Assembly: GCF_013368755.1 (NCBI RefSeq) | Contig: NC_049562.1 | Coordinates: 1,550,001-1,614,000 of the forward strand | Source of the DNA: Talaromyces rugulosus | Taxonomy: Eukaryota > Ascomycota > Eurotiomycetes > Eurotiales > Trichocomaceae | Direction: 5' to 3' | Length of the DNA: 64,000 bases | Shown: one piece after another, positions 30,222 through 42,623 of the stretch | Numbering within the stretch: the stretch's first letter is position 1 | Layout of the letters: each line of letters begins with the position of its first letter | Translations under genes and position numbers: made by a program | Notes under the pieces: model-generated | Database searches by the model: none | The model's input: the letters and a program-made list of their open reading frames with translations, nothing else | What the model was told of the DNA's origin: nothing

Positions 30222-31647
30222 GGTATTTTACATGGCATTGATAGAGATGGCGATTTAGGAGACTGTAAATTCGGTGAAGGTCAGTGCCAGAGAGTTAATG
30301 TCGCTATGCAATTGTAGATGATCTGCGATACAATAAATAATTTCGCTGGGGAGATCCAGAAGTAGCATGTTTGAATTGCTGAAATTCAAGCTTAAGTGTC
30401 CAAATTAGATTGAAAGGTCCAATTAAACCTATATCCGGACTTTTGTAATAGTAGAGGCCAAACCTTACAATGGGCTTCAAAATCTAAAAACAAAACGAGT
30501 CTCTCAATTTACACAAGGAATAGGTATAAATTTGATAATAACAAGCAATGTAGATATGTAGAGAGTTGAGGTTGACAAGTAGGTTGGCTGTGGGGCCAAC
30601 CAACCATATGGGCATGAGATGACTGGTTAACTCTGCCAGGCTAACAACCTTACTTTCCAAGAGGCGAGTAAATTCTATTGTAACTATGCTAAGCAAGTAC
30701 TACAAATATCTATACGCTGCACTACATTTTATAGACCAGATGTAACCAACCAAGAGGGTCCAATTGACTGCGTAATCGAAAGCAAGTCAATTTTTCCATT
30801 TGCTACAAGTTACTTTGCTGCCAGCTTCAAGGTTTTATCATTCGTAAATTGTAATCACACAAATCTATTTTAAAACATGCTTTTGCTTCCATTTCAGGCA
30901 CCACAGTAGATGATTTAATCTAAACTACCAATCGGCCTTTAGACGGAATACACTATTATACGCGGAATTGAGCCTAGACGTGGGCAATTATATGGACAAA
31001 TACAAAGTCACACATGCGTGCAGACAAGATCTTATATGTTTTATAGTTATTGGCTGTATGGATTTGACCTCTATATTTCTTAGGTATGTGAAGGGTTTGC
31101 GGGAACTTTGTCGTGACCCTTAGCTAGCAAGCCGGCTAGTGGCACCATCAATTGATCGAATCGAAAGAAGCCATATTTTAAGATATCTCTAAATATACCG
31201 TGTATCTTTTTATTTATTCACGGTAGCAAATTATTAATTAATCCACGGCCCTCATGTGACATTTCCCTCATGATAATCAGCATAGATAGCCGCGCAATCC
31301 ATATTAAGCCTAGTGTCGGATTCCTTTTCACTCCGAGCTAATAGCGGAGTAGATTAATATGGGTACTCCGATAGCTGATGATCTGATTAGATCTAGAAGT
31401 CATTGCGCAGCATGATTGGCTCATTTTGTCTCGATGGATGAGTCTTCGGAGTTCCATACATTATAGATATGCGATTTGGCAAAAGATGTCGTGCCCTGGT
31501 GCGAGAAATCTAGATAAGGCAGATCCTGACCTAGCCGCAGTGCGCAAGTATAAAAGCCCAAAGCATTGTCTCGAAAAGATACTTGTTCCTGATGATTTTC
31601 ATTCTCAAAAATTCATCACCGTCAACGAGAAAGAATAGTGATAGTCC
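30222..31647. other. AT-rich intergenic region
   Basis: No gene seen. Composition is AT-rich throughout. The last 250 bp would be the promoter of the MFS pump gene. Confidence 0.5.
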
Positions 31648-33255
31648 ATGGAGGCAGAAACAAAGAACGATCTGGGGGTTGACGAGAAGCGCCTCCACGA
31701 TGATGAACAGAACGAAAAGGCTGCCGAAGCTGCCGTTTTGGCAACACCAACTAAGGTGAGTACACCCATGTGGAAACTAAGTACAATAACTAACTTATCA
31801 TACTAGATAGCGTGGGATGGTCCCGAAGACCCTTCAAACCCGTTAAACTGGCCCAGCAGCCGCAAAATATCAATCGGTATTATCATTTCATTGGGACAAC
31901 TCGTGTGCCTGATGACGACTAGTATCGTGGCCCCAGCCCTACCACAAATTGCCAAAGACTTGGGACTTGGAGCATCGGAGACTCAGATGTCCTTTTCTAT
32001 TTTCGTACTCGGTCAGGGAATCGGCTCCTTATTTATTGGTCCGCTGAGCGAAGTGTTCGGCCGAAAGCCGCTATGGGTGAGCTGCACTTTCTTCTTTATA
32101 CTATGGAACTCGCTATGTCCCGTTGGAAAATCAAAGGTAATGTTGATTATTGGTCGGGTTTTGAGCGGTGCTGGTGGCAGCTGTGGTGTAATTGTAAGTT
32201 CAAATTCTTTGTCAGACGAGAATGATGTGCTAATGTATCGAGCAATGTAGCTCTCTGGCCCCATTATGGCCGACATGTACCCTAAAAAAGATAGGGGAAA
32301 GTCTCTTGCAATTGCATCATTGTTTCCCTACTTGGGCCCTGCTCTTGGCCCTATTGTCGGGGGTTTGGTAAGTCAGCACGTGAGCTGGCCTTGGCTATTT
32401 TGGGTCATGTCTATATTCAGCGCGGTAATTGTGATTGCCGGAATGCTTATTATCCGTGAGTCTTACAAACCGATAATACTCAAGCACAAGGCCGATCGTC
32501 TTCGTACACAAGGTGTCATGGAGGCCGCAGATGCGGAGTCTTCACCTCAGAGCCTGCTGTCCAAGATAGGTGTCAGCCTATCTCGACCCCTTCGGTTGTT
32601 AGCCACCCGTCTCGTTGTCCAACTACTGGCATTGATCTTAGGCCTCGCGTTTGGAACCTATGTTCTTGTATTGTCGTTCTTCGCCAGAGTATTTATCGAC
32701 CAGTACGACCAATCGGCCACATCGAGCAGTCTTCAATACATTGCGATTGCCTTGGGCTGCACTCTGTCAACCCAAACCGGAGGTAGGCTTATGGATTTCA
32801 TCTATGCTCGTCTCCATACCCGCCAGCCTGAGGGGGCTCCAGCTTTACCCGAGTTCCGTGTGCCGATCTTGCTAATCGGCGGTCTTCTTCTACCAGCCGG
32901 ACTCTTCTGGCTAGGTTGGTCCGCACAGGGACATGCACATTGGATCATGGTTGACATTGGCGCATTGATCTTTACAGCTGGAGATTTCTTAGCAAGTCAG
33001 GCCGCGCTTGCCTATATACTCGATGAGTTTCCGACCCATGCCGCATCGGCAGGCGCTGCATCGAGGATTGTTAGCAATATCCTGGGTTTTACATTTCCGC
33101 TTTTTGCACCGCAGTTGTACGATCGACTAGGCTATGGATGGGGGAATAGTCTGTTGGCATTGATTTGGATTGTTGTTGCACTGCCGGTGTCGCTCGCGAT
33201 TTGGTTCTGGGGGAATAAAATTAGAAGAGTTGGAAAAAGCAAGAAAGATGAATAG
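31648..33255 (+). CDS. MFS transporter, DHA1 type
   Basis: Three exons (31648-31755, 31807-32193, 32251-33255) give 499 residues. The cytosolic N-terminus ends in WDGPEDPSNPLNWP, a typical signature of fungal DHA1 drug:H+ antiporters. Next come ALPQIAKDLG, GPLSEVFGRKPLW (motif A), the GRVLSGAGGS motif B region and GPALGPIVGGL (motif C of antiporters). Twelve spans are expected. The family exports drugs, polyamines or secondary metabolites at the plasma membrane. Some members are specific for benomyl, fluconazole or spermine; nothing here distinguishes them. No neighbouring biosynthetic gene is seen. Confidence 0.92.
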
Positions 33256-33800
33256 GAGGCATGATTGATGGTGACTGTTGCATGTGTCAATAGATTTTCA
33301 TTGGAAATAAGACATCTGAAGAGATAAAATGGGAGATAGTGAAAGAAAGGGCTTGGAACCCCACGTGATTACCCATCCCCGTTATCCCAATGTGGAAACT
33401 TTTCACTGTCTAACTAGTATTGATTGAAAATATTTAAATATGGCCTCTGAGAAATAATATCAGTAAAAAAAAGGAGTAGATTTAACCAAAGGTTACTATA
33501 TATAGGTTTGGTACTTTTTCTTTTTTGTCATTACAAACGGAGTGTTTGCTGCTGGCCTGCTCCGGGCACCACACACACACACAGCCTCACTGCCATCTTC
33601 ATGTTTGACAAGCTATGTAGAATTTCCATCAACTTCGATTATGAATGCATGTCTTTTTCTTGTTATTTACTTAAGCAGATGGTTATTCAACCTTTTATCA
33701 CCATTTTACTTCACTCCACCACTACCCAACCTCCAACAACACAACCCTCCATGCAAAAACAACCTCGCCTTCGCGTACCTTACCTATAAACCTCGAAAAT
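33256..33800. other. Intergenic
   Basis: AT-rich flank with a short CA repeat (33571-33583). No separate gene supported. Confidence 0.5.
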
Positions 33801-34127
33801 ATGGACCAGAAACCTTCTTCCCTTTGGAAAATATTCGCACTCAGCCGCGCCTGCTCCTCACGGGGTGCAACACTTGTCCTCCTCCTCTGGGGCTCGTTGA
33901 TATCGGCCGTTTGCTTCGTCTACTTCTGCCTCTACAACTACATCCACGTCAAACGTACACACAGAGTTCTTCCGACTTATTCCAACACGAGCATGTCGCT
34001 TGGCTCACAGAAAGAAAAACAACAACAACGTCTGCGAGATGTCGAGAGCAATTTGGACCTGGAACAGGGTCTGCCTGCGCGCAGTTACAATTTACCGCGA
34101 ACAGCGAATGTGAGGTTTCGGCGGTGA
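33801..34127 (+). CDS. Hypothetical small membrane protein
   Basis: A 108-codon frame with one strong hydrophobic segment (TLVLLLWGSLISAVCFVYFCLYNYI, residues about 24-48) followed by a basic patch and a charged tail. The topology resembles a single-span protein with a cytosolic tail. An overlapping longer frame (33542-34288) has a less natural composition. No family is recognised; it may be a lineage-specific gene or chance. Confidence 0.35.
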   Translation: MDQKPSSLWKIFALSRACSSRGATLVLLLWGSLISAVCFVYFCLYNYIHVKRTHRVLPTYSNTSMSLGSQKEKQQQRLRDVESNLDLEQGLPARSYNLPRTANVRFRR

Positions 34128-34595
34128 CGCTGGTGGAAAAAAAGAAAAAAAAGGCGCTTGCAGCTGGTGGGAGCTTTTTGCGCTGGAGGGCATGGGTCGT
34201 ATTCTGGGGAAAGGAAACTTGGGGGTTGGCAGGTCACATCTCAGAAATCCAGGTGAGAAATTCGTGCTTGGCCATGTTGGGTATGTGAGAAATGGAAGAG
34301 GTGGTTACAAATGCGGAATTTTAATTGTCCACTGCTTTTAAAACCATTCGAGGATCAGCATCAAAAAACGATTTTGTGTATTATTGTTCTATTTTTTATC
34401 ATGTCACTTTGCAACATGTGGAGTGACGCTATTATCAATTTTTAGGTTTAAAATGATTGTATCGCAAATATCAAAAAAATAAAGCAAATAACAAGCCAAG
34501 CGCCACCTTCTAGGCATCATGTGCGAAGGGGGAAAGAGTCACAATGGAAAATATTACTAGAAGTCCGTCTATCTTTATTTTAGAGAGAAACGGTC
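34128..34595. other. Intergenic
   Basis: 3' flanks of the small ORF and of the ethanolamine kinase gene. Nothing else seen. Confidence 0.55.
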
Positions 34596-36125
34596 TTAGG
34601 CTTCCTGCGCCCATCTCCGTTCTCGTAGCGGCATTTCTTCGCCGGTGTTTTGAGCGCGGGTTCCATCTTGCTCGTGTCGCCAAGCCCAGTATTCGCCCAG
34701 TCGGACTTCTGCGTACGAGGCATAGTCAAAGTCGATTTGTGAGATTGTTGCTTGGATAAGAGACCAAACACCCCTGTATTAGTGACTTGTTAGCGCTGAT
34801 GAGGATGTGACAAAAAGGGGTAGGAAGGACGCACCAATAGAAACCGGGGATTCCTCTGAATCGGTCTACATCTTGGAAGAGTTTGTCCACCACTTTTTGC
34901 TGGTCAGAATCTGCCCCCTTGCCCCCGTGCTTAACGAAACTCTTGACGTATTCCGTCAGAAATTCCCGTCGTATGGAGCGTGTTGGCATCATGTTATAGT
35001 CACAGTCATACCCACCCCATTCAGCAAAGTGGTTCGCAATATCAAAGGCGGCCGGGGACGGAGTGGCATATTCGTAATCGATGAAGTGAACTTCTTCAAC
35101 ATCCTGGTGGCTGTGAGTGGCTCCATTTGTTGTTGGAGGTATCATGATCACGTTGGCACATAGTAAATCGCAATGGGCAAAAATGAGCTAAAATAGAGAC
35201 ATCAAATTCAGCACGCAGGTATCAAAAAGGTCTCAAGGAAAACATCAAAGCGTACCCCATCTTCACCAATGCCATTTCCATCATCGAGTTCGGCGACAAT
35301 ACGCTCCAGCTCTTTCTGGAGGCCATGCCGACGTAACCGCTCTTCTTCTGTACCGGCTGGTAATGCAAGAATCCACTTCTGCATTACAGTCCATGTATTG
35401 GGCCCGGCCTGACGAGGTCGAATAGGTGTAATATCGTCGCCTTTCTGCACTGGTATCGTTTTCTCGGGGCGAAAGACAGCACCTTCGCCATCCGAGGAGT
35501 TGGCTGCTTGGCTGGAAGCATGCGAGATAACAGGAAGGGTAGCATGCCATTGGCCTAGGCGACGAGCAACGGCTTTCCAGATGGCCGGTTCAACCAAATC
35601 AGCTGGTTTTGTGGGCTGGCCCCGGATGAAGCGATACAACAGGCCGTTCTGAAACCGGGCTAGTAGCGGAGGCGCGAGACCATATTGGGCCAGCAAGGTA
35701 TGGGATCTAGTTTCCCCTTCACGATTAAGGAATTTACTTTTAGCATATGGTCGCATGTGGGCAAGGCTGGTTTGATATCACACCTACTTTCACGATCTAT
35801 GAGAATTTCGGTGTGGTTACCATACGCGCGCATCAGCACGGCCTCGGCATCGATCTGTTCTTCCGTCAAACCGGGCTTGCGGTTGATGATCTTCAATAAC
35901 TACGCATTCAACCCAATTAGTATGCCAAATGGATCGACGGCTCCAGGTGTCTCAGAAACACACAGTATTGGTGATCCCGTCAGTGAATCGTATGAATTCA
36001 ATCCGGTTATCGGCTCCTTCCCAATGGGGATTAATGGAGAGAACCAACCTCAGCGCGGAGGCTTGTGAGTCGGCATTGTTGTAGGAGAGTGGTATGTGCC
36101 TGAGAGTCCCGTTCGTAGTAGCCAT
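34596..36125 (-). CDS. Ethanolamine kinase
   Basis: Five exons (35964-36125, 35784-35899, 35256-35736, 34835-35187, 34596-34773) give 429 residues. The start MATTNGTLRHIPLSYN precedes the nucleotide-binding strand FIRFTDGITNTLLKI. The Brenner phosphotransferase motif is FAHCDLLCANVIM (HxD...N). The choline/ethanolamine kinase signature is HFIDYEYATPSPAAFDIANHF, followed by EWGGYDCDY. It phosphorylates ethanolamine with ATP as the first step of the CDP-ethanolamine branch of phosphatidylethanolamine synthesis, in the cytosol. The sequence is closer in feel to the yeast EKI1/human ETNK type than to choline kinases, though dual specificity is known. The donor of the second intron was chosen for frame continuity; a different GT nearby would alter two residues. 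Confidence 0.9.
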
Positions 36126-37626
36126 GGCTTCGGTAAACGCTGAGTTTCGACGGAGGATCAGGAAAAGGGTATGTCTAGAGACTGTATGTAAGAAAAAAAG
36201 TCAGTGAACAGTCGACGGCAGCATTGGGCATTGGGGATGGATTATCGATGCGGCTGAAAACCGAACGGAAGACTTACCTGGATGCTACAGCTCACAGCAA
36301 AACCATGAATATGGGCAAAGAGACGGAAGAAAAAAAAAAGGCTGGACAGATAGCGACGAGGCAATTGACCGGCCACTGATTTCCAGAAACAGACAAAGAG
36401 AAGAGTATAGCAGACACGCCGAGTAGATGAAAACAGTTGGCGAGCCCCAGGGGCCAGCGAAAATTATGGGAAGTGGTCTCGTGCCACACAGCTGCCTGAA
36501 AGACAATCAAGTCGAAACGGGTTTGGTGTAGGGCGGAGAGGGGTTAACCAACAGATCCGCCACCAGGACAAAAGTCGGTCCGGCGAGGCTTAGTTTACGC
36601 GGTTAACTTCGGCGGCTGAACCTCATGTCAATGTGTTGACAAAAATCATCACTAATGATGGCGAAACCGGAGACAGGACAAGCAGTTCTGGCAGTTTTCA
36701 ATGCACGATTGGATTATTCCCAGCACGTCGTTGGTGACGCCCGCAGCCACGAAGAAGAATTCAAGCAGGAGGGAAAGCGCTCTTAGCGCAGGCTGCGTAG
36801 CATGTGATCCTGCACTAGGCCTAATTGGGGAGGCGGGGCTCGGGTTGGTTGGGGTTACTACACTGCTTTGGGCTAGCGCTGTCTTAGTCCCCCTTTCTGC
36901 CTAAGGCCGTGCGTCGCCGCCAGTTCACGTGGCCATGGTAGCCCTAGCCCTACACACTTGCCGTCTTGGGAACATACCGACCATACCATAAACACTCTAG
37001 CGCCGAGGCTAGCCTCGGCGCTAGCTGCAGCATAAAAAGCCGCTCGCGCAGCCAGCAACTTTTTCTCTTTTCTTTCTTTTCTTTCCTCATCTATCATCAG
37101 TAGAGGTTTACTTACTTTGTATTGTAAATCTTTACATCTGGGCTCCGCTATGCGGCTTGCTGAGGACTATCCAGTGCGAGTTTTCTCTTACCATGGGTTT
37201 CCCTCCGTTCCCGGCTCTGTAGACCAACTTCGTGCGCGTCGTCCTTTTTCCCTTCACTTTATGGCTATGCTAGGGCCACGCTTCGGCGAGGCAACCCATG
37301 CGCTTTAGCTGTGGAGGAGGCGTGATATACCTTTTTTCTCCGTTTACTCGATCTGTGTTAATGTGCATGGATCGGTGAAGAATTGTCTTTTTTTTGCAAA
37401 AGTCTTGCCAGATTCTCGTGTCTGTCAACCATAGCAACTCCTTGAATGAAAATTTTATTTCGCATTTTACTTTTCGGTACCAACGCACGTAGCCTCCTTA
37501 GACCTAGTACGTAGTTCTTAAAAATTGTATTCGTTATACGTGCGAAAACAAAAAAAATTGAAGCAAAAACTCCTTGAAATGCCCCAATTTTGTTATCGCA
37601 AAACATTTTTCTTCCTATACACGCCT
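36126..37626. other. 1.5-kb intergenic with promoter-like block
   Basis: No supported gene. It contains the 26-bp palindrome (36998-37023), a CATAAAAAG box (37031-37039) and a CT-rich tract (about 37058-37100), which together look like a promoter, but the frame after them (37151-37308) is short and unrecognised. A relic long terminal repeat or a promoter of a non-coding transcript are alternatives. Confidence 0.45.
36998..37023. repeat. Perfect 26-bp GC-rich palindrome
   Basis: TAGCGCCGAGGCT followed directly by its exact reverse complement with no spacer. It sits just before an A/T box and a pyrimidine tract. Confidence 0.85.
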
Positions 37627-38734
37627 CTACGCAATACGACCGGCCTGGCCAATCTGGATACGCTCGCCCGTCCATCGGTCATCACTGCGCAATACAGGCC
37701 AGCTCTGCCCATCAGCTTTGGCCAGCTTCAGCTCCAGTTTGGTCCCGAAGATTTTGTACTGTGAGGCTTCCGGATCAATAGCTGCAAAAAGGCCATATGT
37801 CTTTTTGAGCCGTTTATTGTCAGTTGTAGGCAGGTCGAATTCAACCGCGTTGGCGCTGAAAGTGACCTTTGCTCTTTCCTTGTCGATTTTCTTCAGGTAC
37901 AGAGACACATTGACTGTCGTTGCAGTCTGGTAAAAATCGTTTCTGTTGAAGAATTCTTGTCAGCACTAATGATATCCAAAAAATCATTTCTTTGAAACAA
38001 CACAGCAACACAGCTCACGCACCGAACATCATCAATCTTCTCCTCGCCGGCGGCTTTGCCCTTGCCTACAAACAAATGCCTCTTTTTCTCTGTGCATCCC
38101 GCTATCTTCATGAACTCGTCAAACTCCAGTACGCGCCTCTTGCAGCATGACCAGCCTTTACTACCCTCATGGAAAACGGGCTGTCCGGGATGATGTGTGC
38201 ACGTCTCATTATCGCGCAAGATATCGGGGTTGAACGTCGCGTTGCATCCTTTCCGCCGACATGTCGCGTTTGCTGGGATCGCGAGCGAGGGGTCGTCCGA
38301 GTCAGGTTCTGGAGGAGGTGCGGGGGTTGACGGCGGAGGAACAGCAGCAGTAGGAGCAGCAACGGGCTGCGTAGTCGGAGGAGCTTTCTCGTCTAGCTTC
38401 TCTGCAAGAGTAGCTATATTCGAAGCATCGGCCTTTGGGGGTTCTTCCTGCGGTGTGTCGTCGACAGTGGAATGCTTTCCGGTCGTGCATGGAGGGATCG
38501 TGAGAAATTCGTCGAAGGTGAGAACGCGGGGTTTACAGCACTTCCAGCCTAATCATTCCAGTGAATCAGCGCCATAGCTCTCTCGAAACGTCCAAATACT
38601 GAGATTAAAAAGCCAGTTCGCAACTAACCCTTCTGACCCTCATGGAAGACTGGCGGACCAGGGTGATAGACGCAATCTTCTTCAGGATCACTGAAGACCT
38701 TTCCGCAGCCCTTGTGGACACACTTGGCCGCCAT
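37627..38734 (-). CDS. CHORD and CS domain protein
   Basis: Three exons (38629-38734, 38023-38548, 37627-37942) give 315 residues. Residues 1-60 form the first CHORD domain: [41 protein letters not shown], with the Cys/His zinc ligands in order. A Pro/Ala/Glu linker follows, then the second CHORD ([40 protein letters not shown]), and a C-terminal CS domain of the p23/SGT1 type ([17 protein letters not shown] to ADGQSWPVL). Homologues are plant RAR1 and animal CHORDC1/melusin, which act as HSP90 co-chaperones. In fungi a CHORD protein of Aspergillus affects development and ploidy, from memory. It is cytosolic and housekeeping. It shares a 288-bp divergent promoter with the glutaredoxin-like gene. 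Confidence 0.95.
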
Positions 38735-39022
38735 GGCGGTGACTTTGGGTCACAATAGAAAAATAAATTCGAATACCAAAAAACTAAAAACAGGCTCTTC
38801 AGGTAAAATAAATATAGAACTCCACCAAGAGACCAGCTGCAAATGCAAAAGGAAATGTAGGTCACTGCTCTCCAGCAAACGCTTTGTTGCGCGAACGTTA
38901 AGAGTGCCAAATCGGGTTAGTGGCCGGAAACTCGAAGCTTCCATGCTTTCTGTCCTTCCAGCATAGCAGCAACATTGATTAACATCCCACTCATTGCCAA
39001 CACCAACAATCGACAATTTGCA

Positions 39023-39331
39023 ATGCATTTCACCAGGGCGCTTCTCAATTCCAATGCCGCACGGCTAACCCTCTATACCCGGGCGAACTGCGGGCTTTGC
39101 GACACCGCCAAATTGACCGTATCGAAACTACAAAAAAGGAAGGCCTTCGACTACGCCGAGGTTGATATCATGGTTCCAGAGCATAAACAGTGGAAGGATG
39201 TCTACGAGTTCGATGTTCCGGTCCTACATGTTCAGCCACCGCGCTCTGACAAGGAGTCGGAGCTTCGAAAGCTGTTTCATCGGTTTTCCGAGGCTGAAGT
39301 AGAGAAGTTGGTGACCGAGGCAGAGCGGTGA
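39023..39331 (+). CDS. Glutaredoxin-like DUF836 protein
   Basis: From the ATG at 39023 the frame encodes 102 residues; an upstream in-frame start at 38975 would add 16. The core is RLTLYTRANCGLCDTAKLTV, a thioredoxin-fold strand-loop-helix with a CGLC redox pair, then DVPVLHV with the cis-Pro typical of thioredoxin folds. This is the DUF836 (glutaredoxin-like, PF05768) family, which includes yeast YDR286C. The basic, Ser/Asn-containing N-terminus may be a mitochondrial targeting sequence (MHFTRALLNSNAARLTLYT). It has no intron. The role is a thiol-disulfide reaction or Fe-S related; the family is poorly characterised. Confidence 0.88.
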   Translation: MHFTRALLNSNAARLTLYTRANCGLCDTAKLTVSKLQKRKAFDYAEVDIMVPEHKQWKDVYEFDVPVLHVQPPRSDKESELRKLFHRFSEAEVEKLVTEAER

Positions 39332-40989
39332 ATGCCATTCAATAGTGCGTCCTCTCTAGCCCTTTTACCCGAAGTTTATATTAACTTTTATAGTGCAAAC
39401 TGTTCGTCCATGACTCGAATCTCATAAAACGGTAAACCGAAGGCAGCACACCTCGGTTCTCGCTCTCCCTCTCACCCGGCGCGCAGAAGAGCGATTACGA
39501 AAAGCCTCTGACAGCTTCATTAAGCTGCCTAGTCTGCTGCTTTCTATCACCAAAGGCAACAGATATAGCTAGCTTGGTCAGCACGTGTCATCGACATCTG
39601 GAAGCTCTAGGGCTCAACTATACCCCCAGCAGCGGCAGCATCATAGACACTGCTTACTGCTGGTGGTTAATAGAAGTCAGGCCTGAATATGCTATTTCTA
39701 TGAAACGGCTATTACAACCCCCCTGATAAATAAACCCAGTAGTTCATTAGCCAAGATAATTGCTAAATTAATGAAACAAATACACTGCTCTTGATATCCT
39801 GGTCGTAACACCCATCGGTCTTTATTCATGCAGTAAAAATGTCTAAATGTATCTCTTGCAACAGACTAATGCATTTTCGGTATGAGTAAAGACATTTAAG
39901 GACTTGCTTCAGATAGCAGTCTCCAAGGAAGTTACTTATTCACCAGTTGATCCCAATAAATTGATGTTGCCATGCAGGAGTCCAGTTTTCAACCCCCTTG
40001 CACAAGACCCATAAACCCACATAAACCTGTTATTTACACCTTGTCACGTATGCCATCAACGCCTGACGGCCGCTTTGCATTTTGTCATCGGTGGCGGTCC
40101 CAAACCACGTCTGCATCCATTCAGACGCCGATATTCGGAAGTGACAAGGATTGAGAACTTTGTAACCGTTACCGGTCTTCCGAAATAGGCAACCCCTGAT
40201 CCTTGGGGATAGGAGCGAGCGCCCCATGACCCACATGAACAAGGAAAATTCTTCCTGTGGAGATGTCGGGCAACAAACGTAGACAAAGACTTTTGATAGC
40301 AAGCGGCCATTCTAGCAAAAGAGCAGGGATGGTCAGTGGGCGGGACATCTGCACCGATGCGCATCTGACATTCGTTTTTGCCAAACTGATCGCCGACCTC
40401 GACGCCCGATGTGCTCAGCGGGTCAGGAGGCTTTTTGTATTTTTCGTGCCTGTCTTGGAACACGGGCAATACATTGTATTGAAAGGCAAGAACAAGGTTG
40501 TTGTTTTTTGATACTGTAGCTGGGTTGCAAGCTTGGAGATTCCTAAAAAGGTAATTTTCTAATTTCCCGTGACCTGCTAGACCCTAATGTGAATCAGTGA
40601 GAGACACTAAACAAAATTATATTAATAAATCAGTAACTGTTCATTTTCAGCCCAGATTGTGACTTTGTATTCACATATTCTTTTCTTTTATTAATGAAGC
40701 ATCACACAACATCATTACTTCACCCATCTTTGCGTTTGAGTCGTTTGAGTCGTATCAAACTAGTGATTTCAATCCCACGACAATACAAAACGATTTTCTG
40801 TATCTCAACAGTTCGATATTCTAGGTTTCACAGTGGGTCTAGCTGCAGCAAAGGATTTGATTATATTATTAATAGGTGGTCTGCACTAGCTCGCTGCTTG
40901 GGGATATAAAGAACCCATCTCCTACTCTCTACTCTCTTTCCTGCAAATTTTTTTATGCACCTGTTCTCTAAATCTATTTTCCATCTCCT
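39332..40989. other. Repeat-type region without a gene
   Basis: Start of a gene-poor island. Several small frames are open on the minus strand between 40030 and 40469 in two overlapping frames, without start or domain, as in a decayed gene. A promoter-like block with GATATAAAG at about 40903 and CT-rich sequence follows at 40919-40940. Confidence 0.4.
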
Positions 40990-41382
40990 TTAGTCAATGC
41001 CATTTACTTTCCGTAGTAAATGTGTTTGGTATTGGCGAATTGAAGTCTTGACTACCATTTCCGTTTTATCCTTACCGTCGAGGCTTTCCATGTTCGAAAA
41101 ACGGTCCTCGACTACTCGAGGACTAATGGTAGCTTCAAGTTTTTCTGTGTGTATTTCATTCCAACAGAATCTGGAAATCGTCTTGTTACTGACTAGATTT
41201 ATAGACACTTGACATTGACGTTCTTCAGATATTACGACAGAAATATCTGGAGCCTGCGAAAGCTGGACACCACGTCTTCTTCTACCGCATGACTTGGGAA
41301 GCAAAAAAGTTTCGTCGAATGTTTTACTCCGGTCTTCTGCAGTAGCAGGAGAATACTCGCCGGAGATGTTAAAGCCATGCAT
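40990..41382 (-). CDS. Hypothetical protein, 130 aa
   Basis: A 130-codon frame of normal composition, charged and soluble, with a basic patch (KSCGRRRRGV) and acidic stretches. It has no signal peptide, span or known motif. A plus-strand frame overlaps it. It is in a transposon-relic neighbourhood and may be a fragment rather than a gene. Confidence 0.3.
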   Translation of the reverse strand: MHGFNISGEYSPATAEDRSKTFDETFLLPKSCGRRRRGVQLSQAPDISVVISEERQCQVSINLVSNKTISRFCWNEIHTEKLEATISPRVVEDRFSNMESLDGKDKTEMVVKTSIRQYQTHLLRKVNGID

Positions 41383-41454
41383 TGTGTGTGGCTTTCTCGA
41401 CTCGATATGTAGACGATGGCTGGCCAGTCTACCTAGAATGGCAAGCTACTTAAA

Positions 41455-42199
41455 ATGTCAGCCATAAAATTGCTTGAAAATACACGTTTATGTGAAGCGA
41501 GTCCGCAAACAGGACATGTTATCTGTCACCAAGGAAAACTAAGTTCTTTTCGACAATATTTTATCAAGATTTTTTCACAGCAAGTGAATCTGGCTACTGG
41601 CGCCCTGGAAAACAATAGTTCCTACTTCGGTGCGCACAGTGGGACCTGCCTTCTGCCAACCGGTATGTACCCGATCTAATATTTTTGATATGGCGCATCT
41701 TGCTAATATAGATAGGCACCCGATCGCTACCAAAACCAGTGGTGGGGAATCATCTGCGTACCAAATCTACCGGAGACAACAGATCACCAAATACCCGGAT
41801 CGATGGACTTGCTTTGTTCGTACGCCTGGGAGACATTTCTTTCCTGGAGACCCAATCCCAGTCTTGCTCCGCAGAGAAGAACTGGGGTTGAGGATGTACA
41901 GTCGCTGCCTGGTGAGTTCGGCATACACAGTATTCCATTTTAACCGTTTCAAGTCAACTGACAAGCTCTACGGGGCCAGGGAAACAATCACATCAGACCC
42001 TGCTAATGCCGTGAACATTGGCCACTTCTTTTGGGATGTCGCGAGAAATTATCTGCGTTTCGGACAAGAATTCTACTTTCTCAGTCGTCCAGATGGCTTT
42101 TTTCATCGCTACCTCGTCGCCCACGGGACTCGGCTCCCCCCCGGAACTACCACCCTCCTATACATAGCACCTAGAAAAGCTCCGCATAGGCAGGGCTAG
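41455..42199 (+). CDS. Hypothetical two-exon protein
   Basis: A GT-AG splice (intron 41663-41711, GTATGT to ATATAG) joins two open frames (41455-41662 and 41712-42199) into 231 codons with phase kept. The second exon has an ordinary globular composition (GHFFWDVARNYLRFGQEFYF, VAHGTRLPPGTTTLLYIAP). I do not recognise the fold. Downstream frames up to 42900 may be further exons or decayed sequence. It is surrounded by repeats, so expression is uncertain. Confidence 0.35.
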
Positions 42200-42623
42200 A
42201 ATTTTCGTATAGCCATGGCCCCATTGTGCGTATTTGGTTAGATACGTGCAAGGAGGAAAAATGACAGTCGACATCTTGGCTCAGTATTCACCGAAAAGAT
42301 GTTCAAATGCTACAGAGCCTACCTTCCGCATGAGTCTACGCAATGGGAGATATCATTCAGGATCAAGTCCTTGTGGATAAGGAGAAGGCGATGGTATGGG
42401 TGATGTTCCTAGCGGAACAAGTATAGGTCGAGACAATATTGCGGGAAATAGTTATCGACGCACATTCCCTGCATGCTCACTTGTTCCAAGTGAAGCTGGA
42501 TGAAAAATACCAAGGAGGATTCGCACCACGTTCTATTTTGCTCTGCGAAGTTTTGAGGAAACAGCATGCTATCAAGACTTCTCAAGATATGGTTTCTACT
42601 GTGTGGTCCATCCTGCAATTACA

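Noticed and set aside
33542..34288. A 248-codon plus-strand frame overlapping the small membrane protein ORF
   Set aside because: Its composition is irregular (low-complexity Lys run, many His/Pro/Leu), it has no domain and shares sequence with a shorter frame of more natural membrane-protein character.
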